Shown one piece after another: positions 40,778 to 50,238 of a DNA stretch of 64,000 nucleotides (its first letter is position 1; each line of letters starts with the position of its first letter). The DNA is from Microbacterium invictum. GTDB lineage: Bacteria > Actinomycetota > Actinomycetes > Actinomycetales > Microbacteriaceae. The position numbers were made by a program, and so were the translations under genes. The DNA lies in the NCBI RefSeq assembly GCF_014197265.1, contig NZ_JACIFH010000001.1, forward strand, positions 868,001 through 932,000, read 5' to 3'. The notes under the pieces were generated by a model that was given only the letters and a program-made list of their open reading frames with translations, did no database searches and was not told the origin of the DNA.

Positions 40778-41458
40778 TTTGATGATCGGGATCGCGGTGG
40801 TCTCGACCGCGACCTTGCGCCGATGAAGAGCTCGCTGCTCGGGCAGTGAGATGTCGAAGATCACGGCCAGAAGCCGGATGATCGTCGTCACCACGACGCA
40901 CGCGATGGCTGCCGCCACAAGCGGTGCGCCCATCGCGTGCGTCGCAGCGAGCACCGCGCATCCGGCCGCAGCGGCGATCGCGTACAGCGATCCGACGTGC
41001 ATGATCGCGACCGGCAGTCCCATCATCATGTCGCGCAGGATGCCGCCGCCCACAGCCGCGCACACTCCCACGAAGACGGCCGGAACCTCGGGCAGCCCGA
41101 GCGCCAGCGCCTTGGCGGTGCCGAACGCGCCGAACAGTCCGATGACCAGTGCGTCGAGCGCGACGATCACGGCGTTCAGCCGCTGGAAGAGGTTCGCCAG
41201 CAGCATGCCCACCAGCGCCGCGACCACCGCGGTGATCAGGTACCAGTTGCTCTGCATCGTCGCCAGTTCGACGTTCAGCATGAGATCGCGGATGAGGCCG
41301 CCGCCCATGCCCATCACGATCCCGATGATCGTCACGCCCAGCAGGTCGAGGCGGCGCTGCCCGAGGAAGCCGGACGCGAACAGGGCCCCCTGCACCCCGC
41401 CGAGACCGACGGCGACCAGGTCTGCCCACAGGGGGATCACGAAGAGCGGCTCTGTCAC
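40772..41458 (-). CDS. TRIC-family (UPF0126/YadS-like) cation channel
   Basis: The 228 residues form two repeats of three spans plus one, the layout of prokaryotic trimeric intracellular cation channels. The paired motifs [23 protein letters not shown] and [20 protein letters not shown] carry the conserved GGGxxRD that marks the family. The substrate is probably monovalent cations, by family knowledge. The GTG start has an oddly close GGAGG but a GACAAT hexamer 6 bases upstream, which fits a leaderless transcript. The C-terminus ends PIIKP close to the G-rich tract. It is divergent from recO. Confidence 0.85.
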   Translation of the reverse strand: MTEPLFVIPLWADLVAVGLGGVQGALFASGFLGQRRLDLLGVTIIGIVMGMGGGLIRDLMLNVELATMQSNWYLITAVVAALVGMLLANLFQRLNAVIVALDALVIGLFGAFGTAKALALGLPEVPAVFVGVCAAVGGGILRDMMMGLPVAIMHVGSLYAIAAAAGCAVLAATHAMGAPLVAAAIACVVVTTIIRLLAVIFDISLPEQRALHRRKVAVETTAIPIIKP

Positions 41459-41464
41459 GCCTCC

Positions 41465-41470
41465 ATTGTC
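41465..41470 (-). promoter_or_regulatory. -10-like GACAAT for the TRIC-like gene
   Basis: The minus-strand GACAAT lies 6 bases before the GTG start. It faces the recO -10 across about 12 bases. Confidence 0.4.
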
Positions 41471-41482
41471 GCCTCGCGAGGG

Positions 41483-41488
41483 GATAAT
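41483..41488 (+). promoter_or_regulatory. -10-like GATAAT for leaderless recO
   Basis: GATAAT lies 6 bases before the recO GTG, and there is no Shine-Dalgarno sequence in between. Confidence 0.6.
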
Positions 41489-41494
41489 CGAGTA

Positions 41495-42223
41495 GTGCCC
41501 ACCTACCGCGACGAGGTCGTGGTCCTGCGCACCCACAAGCTGGGTGAAGCCGACCGCATCCTGACGCTGCTCAGCAGACGTCACGGCAAGGTCCGCGCCG
41601 TCGCGAAGGGCGTGCGGCGGACCTCCTCGCGTTTCGGGGCCAGGCTGGAGCCGTTCATGGTCGCCGACGTCCAGCTCTACGCGGGACGCTCGCTCGACAT
41701 CGTGCAGCAGGCCGAGTCGCTCGGCTCGTACGGTGCCGGCATCGTCACGCACTACGACCGCTACACCGCCGCCCACGCCATGGTCGAGGCCGCCGACCGG
41801 CTGAACGAGGCCGAGGCCACGCCCCAGCAGTATCTGCTGCTGATCGGCGGTCTGCGGTCGCTGTCGCGCGGCGAGCACGCCTCGCGTTCCGTGCTGGACT
41901 CGTACCTGCTGCGCGCCATGTCGCTGTCGGGCTGGGCCCCGGGCCTGCACGACTGCGCGCGGTGCGGGCGACCCGGCCCGCACGAGTGGTTCGTGGCGCA
42001 GCTGGGCGGCACCGTCTGCGGTGAGTGCGCGCCCGCCGGCTCGGCGCGACTGCACCCCGACACCGGCGGACTGCTGCGCGCGCTGGTCGCAGGGGAGTGG
42101 GACGTCGTCGATTCGGCGACACCGGAGACCACCGGCGCGGCGTCGGGACTCGTCGCCGCGTACGCCCAATGGCATCTCGAGCGCGGCATCCGCTCGCTCT
42201 CGCACCTGGAGGGCGCCCGGTGA
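41495..42223 (+). CDS. recO: DNA repair protein RecO
   Basis: RecO loads RecA onto SSB-coated DNA with RecR in gap repair. The 242 residues begin [42 protein letters not shown], the OB-fold that binds DNA. A helical core follows, then a zinc finger [25 protein letters not shown] (about 163-187). The GTG start was set by homology and by a GATAAT hexamer 6 bases upstream. The same frame stays open far upstream on the other gene's antisense strand, and that extension is an artefact. The stop overlaps uppS by GTGA. The recO-uppS order is conserved. Confidence 0.95.
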   Translation: MPTYRDEVVVLRTHKLGEADRILTLLSRRHGKVRAVAKGVRRTSSRFGARLEPFMVADVQLYAGRSLDIVQQAESLGSYGAGIVTHYDRYTAAHAMVEAADRLNEAEATPQQYLLLIGGLRSLSRGEHASRSVLDSYLLRAMSLSGWAPGLHDCARCGRPGPHEWFVAQLGGTVCGECAPAGSARLHPDTGGLLRALVAGEWDVVDSATPETTGAASGLVAAYAQWHLERGIRSLSHLEGAR

Positions 42224-43023
42224 CACCGAAGCCGTACACCCACCGTGACGCCGTGCCCTACCGGCCCCTGGACTGGACCGGCATCCATCCACCGGCCTTC
42301 CCCTCCGGCGGCGTGCCGAACCACATCGCGATCGTGATGGACGGCAACGGCCGCTGGGCGAACCGGCGCGGACTCACCCGCATCGAGGGGCACCGCGCGG
42401 GAGAAGAGGTGCTGCTCGATGTCGTCGCCGGCGCGATCCAGGCAGGCGTGAAGCACCTGAGCGTGTACGCGTTCTCGACCGAGAACTGGGCCCGCTCACC
42501 TGAGGAGGTCCGTTTCCTCATGGGCTACAACCGCGACGTGCTGCACCGCCGCCGCGATCAGCTCAACGAGTGGGGCGTCCGCGTGCGGTGGGCGGGACGC
42601 AAGCCGCGGCTGTGGGGATCGGTCATCAAAGAGCTGCAGCACGCCGAGCAGCTCACCGCCGGCAATGACGTGCTCACCCTCACGATGTGCGTCAACTACG
42701 GCGGCCGGGTCGAGCTCGTCGACGCCATGCGGCGCATCGGCGAGGATATCGCCGCGGGCCGGCTGAAGCCGAACGCCGTCACCGAGAAGACGATCCGGCG
42801 GAACCTCTACATTCCCGGCATGCCCGACGTCGACCTGTTCGTGCGCTCCAGCGGCGAGCAGCGCACGTCGAACTTCCTGCTCTGGGAGTCCGCCTACGCC
42901 GAGATGGTGTTCCTCGACACGCTCTGGCCCGACTTCTCGCGCACCGAGCTGTGGCACGCCATCGAGCTGTACCTCGACCGCGACCGCCGATTCGGCGGTG
43001 CCGTCGACACCCCGAAGGCGTGA
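42220..43023 (+). CDS. uppS: Isoprenyl transferase (undecaprenyl diphosphate synthase-like)
   Basis: This cis-prenyltransferase condenses isopentenyl diphosphates to a polyprenyl diphosphate used as the lipid carrier for cell-wall synthesis. The 267 residues show [18 protein letters not shown] (catalytic Asp and P-loop-like site), [35 protein letters not shown], and the C-terminal [26 protein letters not shown] with substrate Arg residues. Chain length cannot be told. In actinobacteria two such enzymes exist (short and long), and this recO-linked one is usually decaprenyl- or Z-type. The GTG start overlaps recO, with GGAGGG upstream. Confidence 0.93.
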   Translation: MTPKPYTHRDAVPYRPLDWTGIHPPAFPSGGVPNHIAIVMDGNGRWANRRGLTRIEGHRAGEEVLLDVVAGAIQAGVKHLSVYAFSTENWARSPEEVRFLMGYNRDVLHRRRDQLNEWGVRVRWAGRKPRLWGSVIKELQHAEQLTAGNDVLTLTMCVNYGGRVELVDAMRRIGEDIAAGRLKPNAVTEKTIRRNLYIPGMPDVDLFVRSSGEQRTSNFLLWESAYAEMVFLDTLWPDFSRTELWHAIELYLDRDRRFGGAVDTPKA

Positions 43024-43063
43024 CACGGGAATACCGGCACGCGCACCCGCCGTTGCACCAGGT

Positions 43064-43756
43064 GTGACTGATCCCATCAAAATCGACGTGTGGAGCGACA
43101 TCGCCTGCCCGTGGTGCTACATCGGCAAGCGCAACCTCGAGAACGGGCTGGCCGCGGCCGCCGGCGACGAGGACGCGCCCCAGGTCGAGGTGACCTTCCA
43201 CTCCTACGAGCTCTCACCCGACACACCCGTCGACTTCGACGGCGACGAGGTCGACTTCCTCGCCGGGCACAAGGGCATGCCGCGGGCGAACGTCGAGCAG
43301 ATGCTCGAGCGCGTCACCGGCGTCGCGAAGGACGCGGGTCTCGAATACCGCTTTGACCTGCTCAAGCACACCAACACGGTGAAGGCGCACGAGCTGCTGC
43401 ACTTCGCGAAGGAGCAGGACGCACAGCACGCCATGGCCGAGCGGCTCATGTCGGCGTACTTCGTCGAGGGCCGCCATGTCGGCCGCATCGACGACCTCGT
43501 CGAGCTGGCGGCTGAGGCGGGACTGGATGCCGGTGCCGCGCGCGAGGCGCTCGAGTCGAGCCGCCATCTCGACGACGTGCGGGCCGATCAGGCCCAGGCG
43601 TCGCAGTACGGCATCCAGGGCGTGCCGTTCTTCGTCATCGACGGAAAGTACGGCGTGTCCGGCGCGCAGCCGCCCGAGGCGTTCACGCAGATCACCCGTC
43701 AGCTGTGGGCCGAGCGGCTCACCCCCGCAGACGAGGCGCTCACGCCGGCAGAGTAG
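43064..43756 (+). CDS. DsbA family oxidoreductase (FrnE-like)
   Basis: The 230 residues form a thioredoxin-like fold with an inserted helical domain. The active site is CPWC at residues 15-18 (DVWSDIACPWCYIGKRNLE), and the typical cis-Pro segment reads GIQGVPFFVIDGKYGVSGAQPPEAF. There is no signal peptide, so it is probably a cytosolic FrnE-like or polyketide-associated DsbA relative rather than a secreted disulfide oxidase. The GTG was chosen as the only start giving the fold without a long basic extension. It is convergent with the glutathione peroxidase, overlapping by 17 bases. Confidence 0.88.
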   Translation: MTDPIKIDVWSDIACPWCYIGKRNLENGLAAAAGDEDAPQVEVTFHSYELSPDTPVDFDGDEVDFLAGHKGMPRANVEQMLERVTGVAKDAGLEYRFDLLKHTNTVKAHELLHFAKEQDAQHAMAERLMSAYFVEGRHVGRIDDLVELAAEAGLDAGAAREALESSRHLDDVRADQAQASQYGIQGVPFFVIDGKYGVSGAQPPEAFTQITRQLWAERLTPADEALTPAE

Positions 43757-44243
43757 CCTCGATCGCCGCGATCACCTCGGGCGCGTCGGGCTTGGTCTGC
43801 GGCCGGAAGCGGTGGACCTCGCCAGACGGGGTCACCAGGAACTTCTCGAAGTTCCACGCGACCGGCCCCTTGACGCCCTCGGCGTTCTTGGACTTCTTGA
43901 GCGCCTTGTACAGCGGTGCCGCGTGCGAGCCGTTCACACGAACCTTGTCCATGATGGGGAAGCTGACCCCGTAGGTCACGGAGCAGAACTCGAGGATCTC
44001 GTCCATCGATCCCGGCTCCTGCCCCATGAACTGGTTGCACGGGAACCCGATGACCTGCAGCCCCCGGTCGCCGTACGTCTTCTGCAGCTGCTCGAGCTGC
44101 TCGTACTGCGGCGTCAGTCCGCATTTGGATGCCACGTTGACCACCAGCACGACGCGATCGGCGTAGTCGCCGAGGCTCACCGGGGCACCGTCGGCGGTCT
44201 GGAACGTGATGTCGTGGAGTGTCGCGGTCTGGGTCTGGTCCAT
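43740..44243 (-). CDS. Glutathione peroxidase family protein (Cys type)
   Basis: The 167 residues match the thiol peroxidase GPx family, reducing peroxides with thioredoxin in most bacteria. The catalytic tetrad is present: Cys41 in NVASKCGLTPQY, Gln in GFPCNQFMGQEPG, Trp and Asn in VAWNFEKFLV. The active site is Cys, not Sec, because the codon is TGC. I prefer ATG 44243 because TATCGT on the minus strand lies 7 bases before it. A GTG at 44252 would add three residues. Since the strain probably uses mycothiol rather than glutathione, the natural reductant is likely thioredoxin (inference). Confidence 0.9.
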   Translation of the reverse strand: MDQTQTATLHDITFQTADGAPVSLGDYADRVVLVVNVASKCGLTPQYEQLEQLQKTYGDRGLQVIGFPCNQFMGQEPGSMDEILEFCSVTYGVSFPIMDKVRVNGSHAAPLYKALKKSKNAEGVKGPVAWNFEKFLVTPSGEVHRFRPQTKPDAPEVIAAIEATLPA

Positions 44244-44250
44244 GTTGTCC

Positions 44251-44256
44251 ACGATA
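44251..44256 (-). promoter_or_regulatory. -10-like TATCGT for the glutathione peroxidase
   Basis: The minus-strand TATCGT lies 7 bases before ATG 44243. It is weaker than the other leaderless examples. Confidence 0.35.
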
Positions 44257-44292
44257 TGCCCGCCCGGTCACCGTGAGGCGCGCCGAGTCTGG

Positions 44293-44298
44293 GAGAAT
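44293..44298 (+). promoter_or_regulatory. -10-like GAGAAT for dusB
   Basis: GAGAAT lies 9 bases before the dusB ATG. A short AAAGG Shine-Dalgarno-like sequence occurs between them. Confidence 0.4.
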
Positions 44299-44307
44299 GG
44301 AAAGGAT

Positions 44308-45465
44308 ATGGCCACCACCCTCGCTCCCGCGCCGGCACTGCGCATCGGGCCGATCGCGCTCGATGCGCCGGTCGTTCTGGCGCCGATGGCCGGCATCACC
44401 AACACGGCGTTCCGCCGCCTGTGCCGCGAGTACGGGGCCGGGCTCTATGTCAGCGAGATGATCACCACACGCGCGCTCGTCGAGCGCAACGCCACGACGA
44501 TGCGCCTGATCACCCACCACGAATCCGAGACGCCCCGGTCGATCCAGCTGTACGGCGTGGACCCTGCCACCACCGAGGCCGCGGTGCGGCTGCTCGTCGA
44601 AGAGGACCGCGCCGACCACATCGACCTCAACTTCGGCTGCCCGGTGCCCAAAGTCACCCGCAAGGGTGGGGGAGCGGCCCTGCCGTGGAAGCTCGGCCTG
44701 TTCCGCGAGATCGTCACCCGAGCCGCCCGCGCCGCCGGCGACATCCCTCTCACGGTGAAGATGCGCAAGGGCATCGACGCCGACCACCTGACCTACCTCG
44801 ACGCCGGGCGCATCGCCGAAGACGCCGGGGTGGCCGCCGTCGCCCTGCACGCGCGCACAGCCGGCGAGTTCTACTCGGGCAACGCCGACTGGGATGCGAT
44901 CGCCACTCTCAAACAGGCTGTCACGGGTGTCCCGGTGCTCGGCAACGGCGACATCTGGTCGGCCGACGATGCCGTGCGGATGATGGCGGAGACCGGCTGC
45001 GACGGTGTCGTCGTCGGTCGCGGGTGCCTCGGGCGTCCATGGCTGTTCGGAGATCTCGCGCGGGCCTTCGGCGGTCGCGCGTCCGCGCCGGTCGACGCGA
45101 CGCTGGGCTTCGTGGCCCGGGCGTTCCGCCGTCACGCCGAACTGCTCGTCGAGTTCTTCGAGGACGAGGGGCGGGGATGCCGCGACATCCGCAAGCATGT
45201 CGCCTGGTACTTCAAGGGGTATCCGGTCGGCGGTGAGACGCGCGCGCAGCTGGCGACCGTGTCGACGCTGGCCGAGATCGACGACCTGCTCGCCACGCTC
45301 GACCTCGACGCCGCGTACCCCGGTGCCGCCGCCGAGGGGCAGCGCGGCCGGGCGGGCACGCCCAAGCGTCCGGCCCTGCCCGACGGCTGGCTGCTGTCGC
45401 GCGAACTCGGAGCCGCGGCATCCACCGCACTTGCCGAAGCGGAGCTCGACACCAGTGGCGGCTGA
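44308..45465 (+). CDS. dusB: tRNA-dihydrouridine synthase
   Basis: Dus enzymes reduce uridine in the D loop of tRNA using FMN and NADPH. The 385 residues have the TIM barrel marks: VVLAPMAGITNTAFRRLCREYGAGLYVSEMI near the N-terminus, LNFGCPVPKVTRKGGGAALP with the catalytic Cys at about 111, TVKMRKGID, ALHARTAGEFYSGNADW, and NGDIWSADDAVRMMAETGCDGVVVGRGCLGRPWLF. The C-terminal tail from about 330 is longer than in DusB of E. coli. The start ATG has AAAGG upstream. The stop overlaps dgt by 11 bases. dusB-dgt-dnaG is a conserved actinobacterial order. Confidence 0.95.
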   Translation: MATTLAPAPALRIGPIALDAPVVLAPMAGITNTAFRRLCREYGAGLYVSEMITTRALVERNATTMRLITHHESETPRSIQLYGVDPATTEAAVRLLVEEDRADHIDLNFGCPVPKVTRKGGGAALPWKLGLFREIVTRAARAAGDIPLTVKMRKGIDADHLTYLDAGRIAEDAGVAAVALHARTAGEFYSGNADWDAIATLKQAVTGVPVLGNGDIWSADDAVRMMAETGCDGVVVGRGCLGRPWLFGDLARAFGGRASAPVDATLGFVARAFRRHAELLVEFFEDEGRGCRDIRKHVAWYFKGYPVGGETRAQLATVSTLAEIDDLLATLDLDAAYPGAAAEGQRGRAGTPKRPALPDGWLLSRELGAAASTALAEAELDTSGG

Positions 45466-46828
45466 TCTGGCCAGTGGCGTCGGCGCCCTGCCCGGGCGGC
45501 CCGCCGGCTACGACGACCGCGACGCCGAGCGCTTCCACCCCGAGCGGCACCGCTCGCAGCGGGACAGCTTCGCACGCGATCGCGCCCGGGTACTCCACTC
45601 CGCCGCGCTGCGCCGCCTCGCCTCGAAGACACAGGTGCTCAGCCCCGCCAGCGCCGCCGATTTCGCCCGCAACCGGCTCACCCACTCGCTCGAGGTGGCG
45701 CAGGTGGGCCGCGAGCTCGCGATCGCGCTCGAGCTGTCGCCCGACGTCGTCGACACCGCGTGCCTCAGCCATGACATCGGGCACCCGCCGTTCGGGCACA
45801 ACGGCGAGCGGGCGCTCAACGAGTGGGCCGAGGACATCGGCGGGTTCGAGGGAAATGCGCAGTCGCTGCGCATCCTGTCACGCCTCGAGCCGAAGGTCAC
45901 CGACGACGAGGGCACGGCCTTCGGCCTGAACCTGACCCGGGCGAGCCTGGATGCCGTGTGCAAGTACCCGTGGACCGTCGAACACGCCATACCCGACCCG
46001 GGGGGCCGGCAGAAGTTCGGGGTGTATCCCGAAGACGAAGCGGTGTTCCGGTGGATGCGCGAGGGCGCGCCCGGGCGGCGGCGGTGCATCGAGGCCGAGG
46101 TCATGGACCTGTCCGACGACATCGCCTACTCGGTGCACGACGTCGAGGACGCGATCCTCAACGGCTACCTCGATCCGCGGCGGCTCGCCGACCCACGCGA
46201 ACGCGAGGCGCTGCTGACGGCGATCCAGACCTGGGTGGGGTACGGGTTCGAGCGCGACGAGCTCGAAGACGCCCTGTACCGCCTGGTGAGCCTGCCGGAA
46301 TGGCTGACCGAGTTCGACGGGTCGCGCGCCGCCGTCGGTCGACTCAAGAACCTCACCTCCGACCTGATCGGCCGCTTCGCCCGCGCGGCGACGGCAGCCA
46401 CGCGCGAGCACTACGATGTGCCGGTGCTCACCCGCTTCCACGGCCGGGTCATCATCCCGCGCAGCATCGAGGCCGAGATGGCGGTGCTCAAAGGCACGAT
46501 CGGCGCGTTCGTCGTCTCGATCGACGGGCGCCGCGGTCTGTACAAGGAGCAGCGGCGAGTGCTGAAGCGCCTGGCATCCGCTCTCGCCGAGCGGCCCCAG
46601 AACCTCGACTCCCTGCACGCCGAGGACTTCGCCCGCGCCGAGACCGATGCCGCGCGCAAGCGCGCCGTCGTCGATCAGGTGTCGACCCTCACCGACCGCT
46701 TCGCGATCGAGTGGCACACGCGGCTGGTCGGACATGTCGACCTGCGCGAGCTCGGTCTATGGTCGACGCACGCCCGCGTGACCGCCTCGAACGACTTCGC
46801 GCTGCCCGAGCCGATCGAGGGCCTGTGA
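45455..46828 (+). CDS. dgt: Deoxyguanosinetriphosphate triphosphohydrolase-like protein
   Basis: This is an HD-domain dNTPase family that converts dGTP to deoxyguanosine and triphosphate. The 457 residues show [33 protein letters not shown], the HD-site segments [18 protein letters not shown] and [17 protein letters not shown], and [20 protein letters not shown] (the second Asp site). The GTG start overlaps the dusB end in another frame, which is common for coupled genes. A GTG further in is possible. dnaG follows after 19 bases, with GGGGGAG as its Shine-Dalgarno sequence. Confidence 0.93.
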   Translation: MAADLASGVGALPGRPAGYDDRDAERFHPERHRSQRDSFARDRARVLHSAALRRLASKTQVLSPASAADFARNRLTHSLEVAQVGRELAIALELSPDVVDTACLSHDIGHPPFGHNGERALNEWAEDIGGFEGNAQSLRILSRLEPKVTDDEGTAFGLNLTRASLDAVCKYPWTVEHAIPDPGGRQKFGVYPEDEAVFRWMREGAPGRRRCIEAEVMDLSDDIAYSVHDVEDAILNGYLDPRRLADPREREALLTAIQTWVGYGFERDELEDALYRLVSLPEWLTEFDGSRAAVGRLKNLTSDLIGRFARAATAATREHYDVPVLTRFHGRVIIPRSIEAEMAVLKGTIGAFVVSIDGRRGLYKEQRRVLKRLASALAERPQNLDSLHAEDFARAETDAARKRAVVDQVSTLTDRFAIEWHTRLVGHVDLRELGLWSTHARVTASNDFALPEPIEGL

Positions 46829-46847
46829 TGCCGGCGGGGGAGCACTG

Positions 46848-48689
46848 ATGGCGCGCATCCGGCAGGCGGACGTCGAAGAGGTCAAGGCGCGCACCAACCT
46901 CGCCGACATCATCGGTGAGCGCGTCGCCCTCAAAACGGCCGGCGTGGGCTCGTTCAAGGGGCTGTGCCCCTTCCACGACGAGCGCAGCCCCAGCTTCCAC
47001 GTCCGGCCCCAGGTCGGCTTCTACCACTGCTTCGGCTGCGGCGAGTCCGGCGACGTCTACTCGTTCCTCCGCGCCATGGACCACCTGTCCTTCACTGAGG
47101 CCGTCGAACGGCTTGCAGGGCGCATCGGCTTCCAGCTCCACTACGAAGACGGGGCGGCAGCCCCCGAGACCGGTGGCCGCACCCGGCTCTATCAGGCCAA
47201 CACCGCCGCGGCCGAGTGGTTCCGCTCGCAGCTGGCCACCCCCGAAGCCGACGCGGGGCGCCGGTTCCTGGGCGAACGCGGCTTCGACGCGGGGGCGGCC
47301 GCGCACTTCGGCATCGGCTACGCGCCCAAGGGCTGGAACGGACTGCGCGACGCGATGCGGGCTCAGGGCTTCACCGACGAGGAGCTGCTCACTGCGGGCC
47401 TCCTCTCGCAGGGTCAGCGCGGCGGATACGACCGGTTCCGCGGGCGCGTCGTCTGGCCCATCCGCGATATCACGGGGCAGACCATCGGCTTCGGTGCGCG
47501 CCGCCTGTTCGAGGACGATCAGGGGCCGAAGTACCTCAACACCCCCGAGACGCCGATCTACAAGAAGTCGCAGGTGCTCTACGGGCTCGACCTCGCGAAG
47601 AAGGCCATCTCGCGCGGTCATCAGGTGGTCGTCGTCGAGGGCTACACCGACGTCATGGCGTGCCATCTCGCCGGTGTGACCACCGCGATCGCCACCTGCG
47701 GCACCGCGTTCGGCGCCGACCACATCACCGTCCTCCGGCGTGTCATGGGCGATGACTCGGCCGCCGGCGAGGTGATCTTCACGTTCGATCCGGATGCCGC
47801 GGGGCAGAAGGCCGCACTGCGGGCGTTCGGCGATGAGAAGCGCTTCGCCGCACAGACCTACGTCGCGGTGGCCCCGGACGGCCTCGACCCCTGCGATCTG
47901 CGCCTGAACCGGGGGGATGCCGCGGTGCGGTCGCTCATCCAGACCAAGGCACCGATGTTCGAGTTCGTCATCGACCAGCGTCTGACCGGCTTCGACCTGG
48001 CAACCGTCGAGGGGCGCGTGGGCGCCCTCCGGGCCGCGGCGCCCATCGTCGCCGACATCCGCGACCCCGCATTACGGCCCGGCTACACCCGCGTGCTCGC
48101 GCGCAAGCTGGGCATGGACCTCGGCGAGGTCACGCCTGCGGTGACCCACGCCGCACGCGCGTCGCGTTCAGGCGCGCGCGACGCCGAGGCGGCGGCATCC
48201 ACCGCCCCCGGCGAGACCACACGCGTGACGATCGCCTCGCTGCCGCGCACGGCAGGGGTGGCGATCGAACGGGACGCGCTGATGGGGGTGCTGCAGTACG
48301 GCCACCAGGTCGACGGCGACGACATCGACGCTGCGATGGCCCTGCCCATGAGCCACCCCGGCCTCGATGCGGTGCGCGGGGCGATCGCCGCGCAGGCCGA
48401 CCGCACCCGCGTCGGATGGGCATCGGCCGCCGTCGAAGCTATCCGCGAGCCGTACCGTTCGCTGGGCGTCGAACTGCTCACGGCGGACTTTCCCGCGCTG
48501 ACCGAGGCCGAAGCTCTCGCCTCGACGCGGTCGCTGTGCCGGCGCCTGCGCGTGCGTGCCGTGGACCGCGAGAAGAACGAGCTGCTGGGCGCGATCCAGC
48601 GCGTGCCCGCCGACTCCGAAGAGGGGCGCACCGTGCGCGTCGCGCTGCGCGAGCTCGACGCCCGGCGTCGCATCCTGACCGAGGACTGA
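46848..48689 (+). CDS. dnaG: DNA primase
   Basis: DnaG synthesises RNA primers for replication. The 613 residues have the N-terminal CHC2 zinc finger with Cys40, His43, Cys61 and Cys64 ([27 protein letters not shown]), then a Toprim catalytic domain ([18 protein letters not shown] and [19 protein letters not shown]), and a C-terminal DnaB-interaction region. It is separated from dgt by 19 bases with a strong Shine-Dalgarno sequence. The rpoD that often follows dnaG is absent, and an unrelated ABC ATPase follows instead. Confidence 0.97.
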   Translation: MARIRQADVEEVKARTNLADIIGERVALKTAGVGSFKGLCPFHDERSPSFHVRPQVGFYHCFGCGESGDVYSFLRAMDHLSFTEAVERLAGRIGFQLHYEDGAAAPETGGRTRLYQANTAAAEWFRSQLATPEADAGRRFLGERGFDAGAAAHFGIGYAPKGWNGLRDAMRAQGFTDEELLTAGLLSQGQRGGYDRFRGRVVWPIRDITGQTIGFGARRLFEDDQGPKYLNTPETPIYKKSQVLYGLDLAKKAISRGHQVVVVEGYTDVMACHLAGVTTAIATCGTAFGADHITVLRRVMGDDSAAGEVIFTFDPDAAGQKAALRAFGDEKRFAAQTYVAVAPDGLDPCDLRLNRGDAAVRSLIQTKAPMFEFVIDQRLTGFDLATVEGRVGALRAAAPIVADIRDPALRPGYTRVLARKLGMDLGEVTPAVTHAARASRSGARDAEAAASTAPGETTRVTIASLPRTAGVAIERDALMGVLQYGHQVDGDDIDAAMALPMSHPGLDAVRGAIAAQADRTRVGWASAAVEAIREPYRSLGVELLTADFPALTEAEALASTRSLCRRLRVRAVDREKNELLGAIQRVPADSEEGRTVRVALRELDARRRILTED

Positions 48690-48744
48690 CGACGCCCGCA
48701 GCCAGCGGGTCGCCGAATGGCGCGTTCGGGGCGGACGAGGCAGG

Positions 48745-49515
48745 ATGGACCCCATGCCTGACGCTCCCGACGTCGTCGTCCGCTGCGTGGATCTGTCCAT
48801 CTCCCATGGCGGCCGCACGCCCCGCGTCGTGGACGGCGTCACCTTCACGCTGTACCGTGGCGGAGCGCTCGCGCTGATGGGTCCGACGGGGGCCGGCAAG
48901 TCCAGCCTCATCGCACTGCTGGCAGGCGCCGATCAGGACGTGCGCGTCGCGGGCGGCACCGCCGAGGTCGCGGGGATCCCCGTGCAGGGGCGCGGACGCG
49001 TCGGCCGTGCGCGCCGCTACGTCACCGGATACCTCGCGCAGCGCGCGGGCGCCGATCTTCCGGCGCGGATGACGGTTTCCGACGTCATCGGCGATCCGAT
49101 CTCCAGTCGCGACCGCCGCGTCAACCAGCGCGCTCTCGCAGTGCGGGTGGCCGGCCTGCTCGACGAGCTCCAGCTGCCGCTCGGGGCGGCCCACAAGTAT
49201 CCGTACGAGCTGAGCGCCGGCATGCGACAGCGCGTCGCCCTGGCCCGGGCGCTCGTGCTGCAGCCACGCCTGCTCGTCGCCGACGACGTCTATGCGAACC
49301 TCGATCCCGAGGTGCGCACGACCGTGCACGACGCCATCCAGAGGCGACGGCGCGATCAGGGCCTGGCCCTGCTGATGGCGACCAACGACGAAGACGCGGT
49401 AGGCGGTTTCGATGCCGATGTGCTCGTGATGCGCGACGGTCACACGGTGGCGTACGGGCACGGGATGAACGACCTGCTGTGGACGCCGGACGGCCGTGAG
49501 AAGACGGCCCCCTGA
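48745..49515 (+). CDS. Orphan ABC transporter ATP-binding protein with changed catalytic residues
   Basis: The 256-residue protein is an ABC ATPase: Walker A GPTGAGKSSL (46-55), the signature region LSAGMRQRVALARAL (156-170, LSAGM in place of LSGGQ), and a Walker B ending RLLVADDVYANLD (D-loop). The catalytic Glu after Walker B is Asp (D181), and the H-loop His is Asn (TND, residue 214), so ATP turnover may be weak. No permease or binding-protein gene is near. ATG 48754 (M4) is an alternative start. It could be a component of a distant importer or a non-transport ATPase, and its role is unknown. Confidence 0.85.
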   Translation: MDPMPDAPDVVVRCVDLSISHGGRTPRVVDGVTFTLYRGGALALMGPTGAGKSSLIALLAGADQDVRVAGGTAEVAGIPVQGRGRVGRARRYVTGYLAQRAGADLPARMTVSDVIGDPISSRDRRVNQRALAVRVAGLLDELQLPLGAAHKYPYELSAGMRQRVALARALVLQPRLLVADDVYANLDPEVRTTVHDAIQRRRRDQGLALLMATNDEDAVGGFDADVLVMRDGHTVAYGHGMNDLLWTPDGREKTAP

Positions 49516-49576
49516 TGTCACGAGCACCCTCCAGGCTTTGCTAACATAGTGTGGTTGCCTGCTCGCAGGTGACTGA

Positions 49577-49649
49577 TCCTCGGTAGCTCAATTGGCAGAG
49601 CAGCCGGCTGTTAACCGGCAGGTTCTTGGTTCGAGTCCAAGCCGGGGAG
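49577..49649 (+). tRNA. tRNA-Asn(GTT)
   Basis: The 73 bases fold as a cloverleaf: a 7-bp acceptor (TCCTCGG with CCGGGGA, one G-U), a GCTC/GAGC D stem, an anticodon stem GCCGG/CCGGC with loop CTGTTAA (anticodon GTT), and a T loop TTCGAGT. The discriminator is G. It has its own upstream region and is not part of a cluster. Confidence 0.95.
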
Positions 49650-49650
49650 C

Positions 49651-49682
49651 GAATGGCCTCGGGCTCCACCCCGAGGCCATTC
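49651..49682. terminator. Terminator after tRNA-Asn
   Basis: A 13-bp stem (49651-49663 with 49670-49682) and a 6-base loop follow the tRNA directly. It can also end the convergent minus-strand operon. Confidence 0.85.
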
Positions 49683-49683
49683 T

Positions 49684-50238
49684 TCATCTCCGGGCGGACT
49701 GTCCCTCGCCGGGCGCGGGCCACAGCGCCACTGCCGCGCCGAGCACGACTCCCAGCACGAGCAGCATCGAGATGGCGGCGACTTCGGGCAGCACGAGGCC
49801 TCCGGCGAGCAGCGCCGGCGGCATGGCGACGATGACGCCGGCGAGTCCGATGAGCGCGGGCATGCCCATCGCGCGCCGTGCGCCCGCGCCCAGTCGTGCC
49901 CAGGGCCTCCCGGTCGTGAGCATCACGGCGCACAGGTGCCACCCGGCGAGGCCCAGGGCCACCGGCACCGCCTCGACCGGCTGCGGCGTGACCACCGCGG
50001 CCTCCATCACGACGGTGAGGCCGGCGATCAGCGGAGCCGATGTCCGCGGGAGGAGCACACCGAACGCCAGCGCGGTCCAGGCGAGCACCTGCATCAGCGG
50101 CCCGGCGCCGAGCCACGTGAGCCACAGCTGCACGGCGGCGCCGAGCACCAGCATCGCCCCGCGCACGAGCCATCGCTGCAGCGGGCGGCGGAGCGCGCGT
50201 GCGACAGCACGGGTGAGGAAGTCCTCGAGCGCGTTCAT
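49684..50238 (-). CDS. Membrane protein of the DUF58 operon, unknown function
   Basis: I do not recognise this 184-residue protein. It has about four to five hydrophobic segments (around residues 25-45, 50-62, 75-95, 125-145 and 150-172) and little else. A short basic N-terminus (MNALEDFLTRAVARALRRPLQ) precedes the first span. The start was set at the ATG that matches the DUF58 gene end. It is the last gene of the minus-strand MoxR-type operon, and its place after DUF58 suggests a membrane partner. Confidence 0.75.
   Translation of the reverse strand: MNALEDFLTRAVARALRRPLQRWLVRGAMLVLGAAVQLWLTWLGAGPLMQVLAWTALAFGVLLPRTSAPLIAGLTVVMEAAVVTPQPVEAVPVALGLAGWHLCAVMLTTGRPWARLGAGARRAMGMPALIGLAGVIVAMPPALLAGGLVLPEVAAISMLLVLGVVLGAAVALWPAPGEGQSARR

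Noticed and set aside
43740-44243. A selenocysteine glutathione peroxidase.
   Set aside because: The active-site codon is TGC, so Cys; no SECIS-like hairpin after an in-frame TGA is present.
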